Assembly: GCA_012842105.1 (NCBI GenBank)
Contig: DUTL01000135.1
Location: 1 to 5,470 of the forward strand
Origin: Candidatus Fermentithermobacillaceae bacterium
GTDB lineage: Bacteria; Bacillota; Sulfobacillia; Fermentithermobacillales; Fermentithermobacillaceae
Length of the DNA stretch: 5,470 bases
Reading direction: 5' to 3'
A program made the translations under genes and the position numbers. Shown piece after piece: positions 1 through 5,470 of this stretch. Each line of letters begins with the position of its first letter. Positions within the stretch are counted from its first letter, which is position 1. The notes under the pieces were generated by a model. It worked only from the letters and a program-made list of their open reading frames with translations. It had not been told where the DNA came from and ran no database searches.

Positions 1-453
1 ATAACAGGAAGGATTAGGCGTTCTGCGCATCGAATATAGGAAGCGCTACAATTGCATTCAATTTCAAAAGTGCAGGTTTCTACATTTGTTTTATGGTGAA
101 CGCAGAGGTAGCGGTATGTCGAGGCCGAACCGGTCCTAAAGGAACTCAATTAGAATAGAAGATAAAAAGCACAAACTCTTCAATACAGTAACTTATCCAC
201 TTGTAATCGCAGCTGCCAGATTCAACTGTGTTATTGCAGACGGAATCCGGCTTACTCCACTAACGGCAGTCTTGTTCACGCCAGGCGTAAAAGGTGTAGT
301 TGTTTGGAAACCCTCCGGTGCGTAACTTTGTGCCCAAACGCCAAAGATGATGATTTACCGCACGTAGATGAAAGGGCCTAAGGGTAGCCATGAGGGGGCC
401 AGGACGGCAGTGGGAAAAGTGTTTTCAGAGTATGGCGGTACTAATGGAATGCA

Positions 454-574
454 GGTTTTCGGGTGGGGGATGTGTTCTAAGTGCATTTGGCTGCTGGTTT
501 CGGGACTATCAGTTCCATCCGCTCCGGTAAAGTGTAGTTTTCGGATCCCGGTTTGATTCAAGCGTAGTTTCGGA
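454..574 (+). repeat. Four spaced copies of RGTTT(T)CGG in the leader
   Basis: A short motif occurs at 454-463 (GGTTTTCGGG), 496-505 (GGTTTCGGGA), 536-545 (AGTTTTCGGA) and 566-574 (AGTTTCGGA). Measured at the C of CGG, the copies sit at 460, 501, 542 and 571, giving spacings of 41, 41 and 29 bases. The first two intervals are close to four helical turns, as expected for sites bound by a regulator on one DNA face. The motif is short and T/G-rich, so chance is a real alternative. That the repeats exist is certain; an operator role is inference. Confidence 0.35.
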
Positions 575-591
575 GAAGAGGGTAACCTCAC

Positions 592-626
592 AAGAAAAGA
601 AAGGAAAGAGGGGAAGGATAGACAAA
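592..626 (+). promoter_or_regulatory. Purine-rich leader and ribosome binding site of the binding-protein gene
   Basis: Bases 592-618 contain only purines and end in GGGAAGGA. The AAGGA core at 614-618 lies 8 bases before the ATG at 627, which is good spacing. Such a tract cannot fold on itself, so it should give open and efficient ribosome access. That fits the high expression usual for binding proteins. The site supports 627 as the true start. Confidence 0.8.
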
Positions 627-2243
627 ATGTGGAAAAAGGCTGGAGTAGTTTTGTCATTAGTGCTTGCAGTTGCGCTGTTCATGGCTGGCTGCACGCCGAA
701 AGTTGATCCGGAACCCGCTGATGTTCGTACTGTTGGTGGGTCTATTACTTACGGCATGTCGGGAGATCCGGTGATTTTCAACCCAATCCTGTATACCGAT
801 TCTCCCTCATCGTTCGTAATCGGAAGAGTATATAGCGGGTTGGTTAGGGCCAACGAAGACCTTGAGATGATTCCAGACCTGGCAGAGTCGTGGAGTTTTT
901 CTGACGATGGCCTGGTTTGGACATTTAAGCTCAGGGAAGACGCCAGGTTCCATGACGGGGAGCCGCTTACTTCTGCAGACGTGAAGTATACCTACGATGC
1001 GATAAAACACCCTGACTATACCGGTATTAGGGCAACCAATTTCAGGTCGGTTGAAAAGATCGAAGCCCCCGACCCTTACACTGTAGTGTTTTATCTGAGC
1101 GAACCGTTTGCTCCTATGATCACCTACCTGGGTTACGGGATTCTTCCAAAGCATATTTTCGAGCAGACATCTATCAAAGAGATGAAGGAAAACGAGGCCA
1201 ACATGGAACCGGTAGGAACCGGCCCCTACAAGTTCGTTGAGTGGCAAAGAGGCCAGCACCTCATTCTTGAAGCTAATGAAGATTACTATGGCGAAGGCCC
1301 TTTCATAGAGCAGGTAATAATCAAGTTCTACCAGGATGAGCAGGTTATGCTGGCTGCCCTTGAAAAGGGTGACATTGACTACATGGGCTCTATCCCGCCG
1401 GATGATATTGAGAGAGTGGTGGCCGAGTATTCAGACCGGTTGGAGTTTGCAGAATTACCTGCCAATGGTTACACCTATATCGGTTTGAAACAGAACCATC
1501 CAATCCTAAAGGACGTGACGGTAAGAAAAGCCCTTGTGTATGGGTTAAACAGGCATGCGATCGTTGACGATATTCTGCTGGGTTACGGCACTGTGATGAA
1601 CGCTAACATTCCTCCGGTTTCCTGGGCATATGCTGAAGGTGAACTTGAAGATTACGCATATAACCCTGAAAAAGCCAAAGAACTTCTGGAAGGGGCCGGA
1701 TGGGTGGAAGGCCCGGACGGAATCAGGGTGAAAGACGGAGAACGGCTCAGTTTCACATTGATTACCGATTCAGGATCCAAACTATATGAGTCTATTATGA
1801 TGATTGTTCAGGAAGACTGGGAGAATATCGGCGTGGAAATGAAGCCTGAGTTTATCGAATGGTCAGTGCTTTGCGACCAATACCTTGATGTAGCGCAATT
1901 TGAAGCTTACATGCTTGGTTGGAGCCTTGGGCTCGATCCCGATTTCTTCAACACTTTCCACTCAGCCGCTGCAGTAGATGAGGAAGGGAACCTTGTTGGA
2001 TTCAACGACGTTGAGTTCAAGAGTGAGAGACTCGACGAGTTGCTTGAAGACGGCCGTAGAGAAATGGATCAGGAGAAGAGAAAAGAGATATACGTGGAAG
2101 CCCAGAGGATAATCAACGACGAACTGCCATATGTATTTCTGTACACAAGAAACTATGTGGCCGCTATCGATAAAAAGATCAAGGGAGTCGTATGGTCTAC
2201 TTTGGGCCCCATGTTCCCGGAGAAGTGGTACATCGAGGAATAG
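627..2243 (+). CDS. Family 5 solute-binding lipoprotein of a peptide-type ABC importer
   Basis: This is the extracellular substrate-binding component of a peptide/nickel-type ABC importer (SBP_bac_5 family). The 538 residues are a normal length. Residues 1-22 form a lipoprotein signal: MWKK, a hydrophobic core, then a lipobox ending MAGC with C22 as the predicted lipidated cysteine. The mature protein is therefore anchored to the outer face of the membrane. Family hallmarks follow in order: LAESW at 85-89, a WTFKLRE segment near 98-104, FHDGEPLTSADV at 108-119, GTGPYKF at 197-203, VRKALVYGLNRHAIV at 299-313 and GWSLGLDPDFF near 411-421. The start is fixed by the signal peptide and a strong ribosome binding site. 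Two permease genes follow after a structured 170-base gap. The ligand cannot be read from the sequence; oligopeptide or dipeptide is the default, but family members also bind nickel chelates, haem or oligosaccharides. Confidence 0.95.
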   Translation: MWKKAGVVLSLVLAVALFMAGCTPKVDPEPADVRTVGGSITYGMSGDPVIFNPILYTDSPSSFVIGRVYSGLVRANEDLEMIPDLAESWSFSDDGLVWTFKLREDARFHDGEPLTSADVKYTYDAIKHPDYTGIRATNFRSVEKIEAPDPYTVVFYLSEPFAPMITYLGYGILPKHIFEQTSIKEMKENEANMEPVGTGPYKFVEWQRGQHLILEANEDYYGEGPFIEQVIIKFYQDEQVMLAALEKGDIDYMGSIPPDDIERVVAEYSDRLEFAELPANGYTYIGLKQNHPILKDVTVRKALVYGLNRHAIVDDILLGYGTVMNANIPPVSWAYAEGELEDYAYNPEKAKELLEGAGWVEGPDGIRVKDGERLSFTLITDSGSKLYESIMMIVQEDWENIGVEMKPEFIEWSVLCDQYLDVAQFEAYMLGWSLGLDPDFFNTFHSAAAVDEEGNLVGFNDVEFKSERLDELLEDGRREMDQEKRKEIYVEAQRIINDELPYVFLYTRNYVAAIDKKIKGVVWSTLGPMFPEKWYIEE

Positions 2244-2258
2244 GCTTAGTTAGGGTAT

Positions 2259-2341
2259 AGTGGCGCACGTTGCGACTTAGCAATGCTTGCAAGACGAAAC
2301 CGGCCAAGAGTAATGCAAGGTGGCCGTTAAGGTGCGCCATT
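2259..2341 (+). other. Nested folded element after the binding-protein gene
   Basis: TGGCGCAC at 2261-2268 is perfectly complementary to GTGCGCCA at 2332-2339. A G-T wobble and an A-T pair extend the stem to 2259 and 2341. Inside are two smaller hairpins: TTGC/GCAA at 2270-2273/2280-2283 with a 6-base loop, and CGGCC/GGCCG at 2301-2305/2322-2326 with a 16-base loop. Together they would give a three-way-junction-like fold. A competing pairing, CTTGCA at 2286-2291 with TGCAAG at 2314-2319, is also possible. There is no T-tract, so it is not a standard terminator. It begins 16 bases after the binding-protein stop and could protect that mRNA's 3' end, be a repeat element, or be an unrecognised RNA. 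I match it to no known riboswitch family. Confidence 0.5.
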
Positions 2342-2354
2342 CAAACTGACAGCA

Positions 2355-2394
2355 ATGGTTGGGTGGGGTTTGATAGATGTCCCCACCCAACCAT
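2355..2394 (+). promoter_or_regulatory. Perfect 14-bp intercistronic hairpin
   Basis: The arms ATGGTTGGGTGGGG (2355-2368) and CCCCACCCAACCAT (2381-2394) are exact reverse complements around the 12-base loop TTTGATAGATGT. The stem is GC-rich and should be very stable in RNA. No U-run follows, so it is not a canonical intrinsic terminator. It ends four bases before the ribosome binding region of the next gene. Hairpins between binding-protein and permease genes are known to block 3' exonucleases and keep binding-protein mRNA abundant, as in malE-malF. That role is inferred here from position and stability. Partial termination or translational damping of the permease gene are alternatives. Confidence 0.8.
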
Positions 2395-2397
2395 GCC

Positions 2398-2413
2398 AGA
2401 GGAGAGGTAGCAA
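2398..2413 (+). promoter_or_regulatory. Ribosome binding site for the GTG start of the DppB-type gene
   Basis: AGAGGAGAGG at 2398-2407 contains AGGAG (2400-2404), 9 bases before the GTG at 2414. An in-frame TAG at 2408-2410 rules out any earlier start, and the next in-frame methionine would cut away the first membrane segment. The GTG start is therefore well supported. Confidence 0.85.
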
Positions 2414-3385
2414 GTGCTCAACTATGTTGTTCGCAGGATACTGCAGGTTATTCCGCTACTAATCGGAATCTCAATAATCAATTTTTTCATCATGCACCTT
2501 GCTCCAGGCGACCCGGTTCTTCTCTTAACAGAGCGTAATGCAACTGCAGAAGAAGTTGCAAGAATCAGAGCCCTGTACGGGTTAGACGCTCCGATTCATA
2601 TACAATACATCCGCTGGTTAAGGCAGGTACTCAAGGGGGACTTTGGCCGTTCCTTTGTTGACGGTAGGCCTGTCATAGATCATATTCTGGACAGGCTGCC
2701 ATACACTCTGTACCTGAACTTTGTAGTTATGATAATAATCTATGCATTGTCTATACCTATAGGTAATATTTCAGCCCTAAAACAATACTCGCTATTCGAC
2801 CACGTCGTAACATTCTTTGCATTCCTTGGCCAGGCTTTGCCGAGTTTCTGGTTTGCTCTTCTACTGATATACGCCGTGGGAATAAAATCAAGCTGGTTGC
2901 CTATTTCAGGTGTTGCAACTATAGGTGTGACCATGAAAAGACACGGGCTTTGGGCTGTTCTTCTTGACAGGGCGAAGCACCTGATTTTGCCGGTGACTGT
3001 CATTTCCTTGGGAAGTATGGCAGGAATTACACGGTACATGAGGTCGAGCATGTTAGAGGTCATCAGGCAAGACTATATCCGTACAGCCAGAGCAAAAGGC
3101 TTGCCCGAAAGCGTGGTCATTCGTAAACATGCTCTTAGAAATGCCCTCTTGCCCATAGTCACCCTTGTTGGGTTTGAACTTCCAATTTTGTTCAGCGGCT
3201 CTGTAATAATCGAGACTATTTTCTCCTGGCCTGGCCTGGGCCTGCTTTCGATAAGAGCGGTGTTCCAAAGAGACTATCAGATAGTCATGGCGCTCAACAT
3301 GATAGGAGCGTTTCTCATGGTTGCAGGAAACTTTCTTGCAGATATTCTTTATGTACTTGTTGACCCCAGAATCAAGTATTCGTAG
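2414..3385 (+). CDS. DppB/OppB-type ABC importer permease
   Basis: This is one of the two membrane subunits forming the translocation path of a peptide-type ABC importer. At 323 residues it has the usual length. The N-terminus (YVVRRILQVIPLLIGIS, then LAPGDP at 29-34) is the classic OppB/DppB opening: first membrane helix, then an extracellular loop containing LYGLDAPIHIQYIRWL and GDFGRS (75-80). Further hydrophobic segments lie near residues 101-120, 131-155, 189-207, 240-266 and 282-315. The cytoplasmic EAA loop that docks the ATPase is visible at about 219-240 (QDYIRTARAKGL followed by LRNALLP). The C-terminus DPRIKYS is typical. It starts with GTG. It lies 15 bases before the partner permease, with which it should form a heterodimer. 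Ligand specificity is set mainly by the binding protein and cannot be read from this subunit. Confidence 0.95.
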   Translation: MLNYVVRRILQVIPLLIGISIINFFIMHLAPGDPVLLLTERNATAEEVARIRALYGLDAPIHIQYIRWLRQVLKGDFGRSFVDGRPVIDHILDRLPYTLYLNFVVMIIIYALSIPIGNISALKQYSLFDHVVTFFAFLGQALPSFWFALLLIYAVGIKSSWLPISGVATIGVTMKRHGLWAVLLDRAKHLILPVTVISLGSMAGITRYMRSSMLEVIRQDYIRTARAKGLPESVVIRKHALRNALLPIVTLVGFELPILFSGSVIIETIFSWPGLGLLSIRAVFQRDYQIVMALNMIGAFLMVAGNFLADILYVLVDPRIKYS

Positions 3386-3389
3386 AAGC

Positions 3390-3400
3390 GGTGATGACTC
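3390..3400 (+). promoter_or_regulatory. Ribosome binding site of the DppC-type gene
   Basis: GGTGAT at 3390-3395 is complementary to the AUCACC part of the 16S 3' end, slightly off the usual GGAGG register. It lies 5 bases before the ATG at 3401. The in-frame TGA at 3395-3397 excludes an earlier start, and the ATG at 3394 is out of frame. Confidence 0.6.
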
Positions 3401-4315
3401 ATGGCAGCAGAGAGTAAACTACCCCCTGAGCAATTTGACCAGAACTTCGGGGGCGATGCACTAACGCTAAAACCTGAAAGCTATTTGAAGATGGTCTGGC
3501 GACGCTTCAAACGCCACAAACTCGCAATGGCCGGGTTATGTTTCTTGATTGTCATGTATGTAGTAGCCATTTTTGCCCCCTATATAGCAACCCAATCTTA
3601 CAGGCACGTTGATCCTCCCAACAGGCTGCAGGGAATGTCAGAAGAACACTGGATGGGGACGGATAACATCGGAAGAGACCTTTTCAGCCGTGTCATATGG
3701 GGAAGCCGGATAAGTTTATCTGTAGGGTTTGTGGCAGCAGGCGTAGCAGTGCTTTTGGGCACGGTTATTGGGGCGCTGGCAGGTTATTTTGGCGGGGCAA
3801 TCGACAATATGCTCATGCGGTTCACAGAAATGGTAATGTCGTTTCCAACTTTCTTCCTGCTAATAACAATAATCTCTATTGTTGAAAGAAGCATCTTTAA
3901 TATAATGCTGGTAATTGGAATTACGTCATGGCCCGGGCTTGCAAGGATGGTAAGGGGCCAGTTCTTGTCCTTGCGTGAGCAGGAGTTTGTGCTCGCTGCA
4001 CGGGCACTTGGCGCAAGCAACACCAGGATAATCTTCAGGCATATTCTTCCCAATGCTATGGCGCCTATCATTGTATCAGCCACCTTGCGGATTGGCGGAG
4101 CCATCCTCACCGAATCGGGCCTGAGTTTTCTGGGGCTCGGTGTTCAAGAACCATTTCCCAGCTGGGGCAGTATTATCAATACAGGGCGCACGTTTTTGCG
4201 ACAGGCCCCATGGATAACCACTTTCCCTGGGATACTCATATTTCTCACAGTGCTTTCATTTAACTACGTGGGTGACGGTTTGCGAGACGCCCTTGATCCG
4301 AGGTTAAAAGAGTAA
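3401..4315 (+). CDS. DppC/OppC-type ABC importer permease
   Basis: This is the second membrane subunit, partner of the upstream DppB-type protein. At 304 residues it is of normal family length. A cytoplasmic N-terminal tail of about 40 residues leads through WRRFKRHKLAMAG into the first membrane helix (about 41-63), which is the OppC_N-type region. The extracellular loop carries the hallmark HWMGTDNIGRDLFSR (83-97). The permease core follows with membrane segments near 104-131, 141-161, 166-182, 218-240 and 268-290. The ATPase-docking EAA loop is near 191-218 (EFVLAARALGAS, then HILPNAM), followed by LSFLGLG (231-237) and PSWG (243-246). The end, GDGLRDALDPRLKE, is canonical. The gene is intact and 15 bases from its partner. 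The next gene begins one base after its stop, so the two are probably translationally coupled. Confidence 0.95.
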   Translation: MAAESKLPPEQFDQNFGGDALTLKPESYLKMVWRRFKRHKLAMAGLCFLIVMYVVAIFAPYIATQSYRHVDPPNRLQGMSEEHWMGTDNIGRDLFSRVIWGSRISLSVGFVAAGVAVLLGTVIGALAGYFGGAIDNMLMRFTEMVMSFPTFFLLITIISIVERSIFNIMLVIGITSWPGLARMVRGQFLSLREQEFVLAARALGASNTRIIFRHILPNAMAPIIVSATLRIGGAILTESGLSFLGLGVQEPFPSWGSIINTGRTFLRQAPWITTFPGILIFLTVLSFNYVGDGLRDALDPRLKE

Positions 4316-4316
4316 G

Positions 4317-5470
4317 ATGTTTGGTATCTGGTTGAAGGCCCTGAGAAAATGCTTGCGGGAACCCAGGAAGCGTACCGGTTTGTGTTTTGGAGTATTGGTT
4401 GCCACCGGGCTTATTATTCTACACCTCACTTGTGGCACCTTATACTTAGCCCGGGCAGGCAAAGCATGCGGCCCGGCATGTGGTCCTGCATGCAGTTTGG
4501 CATGCAGTTCGGGCACTGCCTACGCTGTGGGTGCTACAGGTGTTGGAGCCTTCACCGGCGTTGTGGGTGTTGGCCCCACTACTATTGCCGCTACTGCCTC
4601 AAACGAGGGAGAATTTGATCCTTCGTACCAATCTATGGGAAACACCTGCGAAACTGACTCAGCCGGCGGCTGTGGCCGTATTCTGGCCGCTCAGTCCAAG
4701 CTCCCACAGTGGCCGGAGGAATTCGGTAAGCCTCATAATATTGTCCGGGCTTCAAGGTGGCCGGGGTACAAAGCGGTGATGGGGCCTGATTCAACCATCT
4801 GGTGCATTACCCTGGATAATCCAGACGGGAGCAAAGGGGTTCTTGTGCTTACTCGTGTTGATAAGAATATGGCTGTACAGGATACTCTGAAAATTGAGCC
4901 TCTACAAGGAGATATGGTCAATTTCGATGTGGCAGTCTTGAATGATAGCGCAATACTGTTTTGGGCAGAGAAGCGGGGCGACGATTACCATATTCTTGCA
5001 AAGCAGATATGGCTGTTTCCTGAACAGCCGGAAGGTTCTTTCGGCTTGTCTGATACATGGACATTCTTGGTGGTTGGCAGCGTAGTTCAGGATGTTGCAG
5101 TGTCAGTTACAGGCGGCAAGGTATTCTTTGGATGGGTTGATCAGGAAGAGGGGCGCCCGGGAGCATTTGTCTCCCAGGTGGAAGCCGGTATTTTTGAAAG
5201 TGGTTCAGCCGGAACCAAGGGTACTGAACACCTGGTTCAAAAGGCGTTACAGGGTTTGCCCAGGGTCCGGATGTCTGATCCTGGTGTTTCAGTGAGATCT
5301 ATCAGCCTTATTCCCGCTCCTGACGGAGTATGGGCATCCTGGGTTGAAGCCGGGCAAATCGTGAACCGGATAATACTCAGCCCCTATTTGGATTGTGATC
5401 CAAAACCTGCGATTCAAATCCTGCAGACTGCAGCCACAGACCTTCGAGGCATAGCGCCTCTGGTTGCGGA
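4317..5470 (+). CDS. Membrane-anchored protein with Cys repeats and propeller-like blades (3' end missing)
   Basis: The frame is open without a stop for 384 codons and runs off the right edge. The ATG lies one base after the permease stop, and an in-frame TAA at 4305-4307 excludes an earlier start. The Shine-Dalgarno site is weak (GAG at 4310-4312), so translational coupling is likely. The N-terminus is rich in K and R, then residues 20-45 form a single hydrophobic anchor, predicting an external remainder. Residues 50-65 hold four ACxx units (C51, C55, C59, C63). A Gly/Ala/Val-rich stretch spans about 66-95. After about residue 145 come blade-like segments at 203-232, 258-291 and 337-366, each with hydrophobic strands around W-x-[DE] (W216, W273, W352), as in beta-propellers. 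LTC at 38-40 is a poor lipobox because T precedes the C. I do not recognise the family. The N-terminus resembles the first helix of OppC-type permeases, so a permease with a huge extracellular insertion is possible. Confidence 0.85.
   Translation, partial: MFGIWLKALRKCLREPRKRTGLCFGVLVATGLIILHLTCGTLYLARAGKACGPACGPACSLACSSGTAYAVGATGVGAFTGVVGVGPTTIAATASNEGEFDPSYQSMGNTCETDSAGGCGRILAAQSKLPQWPEEFGKPHNIVRASRWPGYKAVMGPDSTIWCITLDNPDGSKGVLVLTRVDKNMAVQDTLKIEPLQGDMVNFDVAVLNDSAILFWAEKRGDDYHILAKQIWLFPEQPEGSFGLSDTWTFLVVGSVVQDVAVSVTGGKVFFGWVDQEEGRPGAFVSQVEAGIFESGSAGTKGTEHLVQKALQGLPRVRMSDPGVSVRSISLIPAPDGVWASWVEAGQIVNRIILSPYLDCDPKPAIQILQTAATDLRGIAPLVA
4464..4511 (+). repeat. In-frame 12-base tandem repeat encoding ACxx four times
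   Basis: Four 12-base units begin at 4464, 4476, 4488 and 4500, each opening with GCATGC or GCATGT. In the frame of the surrounding gene they read ACGP, ACGP, ACSL and ACSS. This gives CxxxCxxxCxxxC (C51, C55, C59, C63) just outside the predicted membrane anchor. The codons differ between copies, for example GGCCCG against GGTCCT, which suggests the repeat is not a very recent expansion and that the protein pattern is retained. Confidence 0.85.

Larger units (their letters stand above)
1..626. other. Long leader region with no supportable gene
   Basis: No convincing gene is visible on either strand. The + frame that is open from 140 to the TAA at 323-325 would encode about 61 residues, but it has no ATG, GTG or TTG start. 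An ATG frame at 368-556 (62 residues) has no Shine-Dalgarno site and no recognisable protein features. At the left edge one + frame stays open to a TAG at 37-39, so the tail of an upstream gene is possible but cannot be shown. I found no convincing -35/-10 pair; the best candidate, TTGTTT at 300-305 and TAACTT at 323-328 with 17 bases between, matches only 3 of 6 positions in each box. No T-box, riboswitch core or intrinsic terminator was recognised. The region probably holds the operon promoter and regulatory sites. Confidence 0.6.

Noticed and set aside
190..198. TTATCCACT resembling a DnaA box in the leader
   Set aside because: It is a single copy with a mismatch at the last base, with no cluster, AT-rich unwinding region or dnaA/dnaN neighbours.
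300..328. TTGTTT-17-TAACTT as a sigma-70-type promoter
   Set aside because: Only 3 of 6 bases match in each box, and it lies about 300 bases before the gene, so it is too weak to call.
368..556. ATG frame of 62 codons on the + strand in the leader
   Set aside because: No ribosome binding site precedes it, the composition is unremarkable, and it resembles no family I know.
578..589. GAGG-GTAA-CCTC mini-hairpin with a GNRA-type loop upstream of the binding-protein ribosome binding site
   Set aside because: The stem is only 4 bp, a length common by chance, and there is no supporting context.
355..657. 100-codon minus-strand frame over the leader and the start of the binding-protein gene
   Set aside because: It overlaps the signal-peptide region of a certain gene, is rich in P, S, F and L as expected from the complement of a purine-rich tract, and has no family features.
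2355..2400. Intrinsic terminator ending transcription after the binding-protein gene
   Set aside because: The stem is ideal, but the bases after it are GCCAGAGG rather than a T-run, and the permease genes directly downstream need transcription.
4431..4438. LTC at residues 38-40 of the last gene as a lipobox
   Set aside because: Thr at position -1 is not accepted in normal lipoboxes, and the hydrophobic stretch continues past it, which suits an uncleaved membrane anchor better.
4349..4779. Overlapping frames starting at 4349 and 4480 downstream of the DppC-type gene
   Set aside because: They are shadows of the long frame that starts at 4317, which alone stays open to the edge and has sensible domains.

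Overview
The window carries most of a peptide-type ABC importer operon, all on the + strand: a solute-binding lipoprotein (627-2243), a DppB/OppB-type permease (2414-3385) and a DppC/OppC-type permease (3401-4315). A fourth gene starts one base after the DppC-type stop and is still open at the right edge (4317 to beyond 5470). No ATPase subunit (DppD/OppD, DppF/OppF) lies inside the window.

Organism: the strong purine-rich Shine-Dalgarno sites, a GTG start, the short lipoprotein signal, mid-range GC by eye, and frequent AGA/AGG and ATA codons suggest a Firmicutes-like bacterium (Clostridia or a relative). This is only an impression. There is no rRNA or other marker gene, and other phyla with similar codon use are not excluded.

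Layout: 1-626 is a long leader with no gene I can support. It ends in a purine-only tract with a good ribosome binding site, and it contains four spaced copies of a short RGTTT(T)CGG motif. The binding-protein gene follows. The 170-base gap before the first permease is strongly structured: a nested fold closed by complementary arms at 2259-2268/2332-2341, then a perfect 14-bp GC-rich hairpin (2355-2394) without a T-tract, ending four bases before the permease's ribosome binding site. The two permease genes are 15 bases apart.

Function: the lipoprotein captures a peptide or other small ligand outside the cell and delivers it to the DppB/DppC-type heterodimer. That channel must be powered by ATPases encoded elsewhere or further downstream. 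The hairpins between the first and second genes are well placed to keep binding-protein mRNA in excess over permease mRNA.

The most unusual item is the fourth gene. It has a positively charged N-terminus and one membrane anchor, then a four-fold ACxx cysteine repeat encoded by a 12-base tandem repeat, then a Gly/Ala-rich stretch, then blade-like repeats resembling a beta-propeller. Its N-terminus resembles the first membrane segment of OppC-type permeases. It may therefore be a permease with a very large extracellular insertion, or a membrane-anchored accessory protein of the importer. The missing 3' end would decide.
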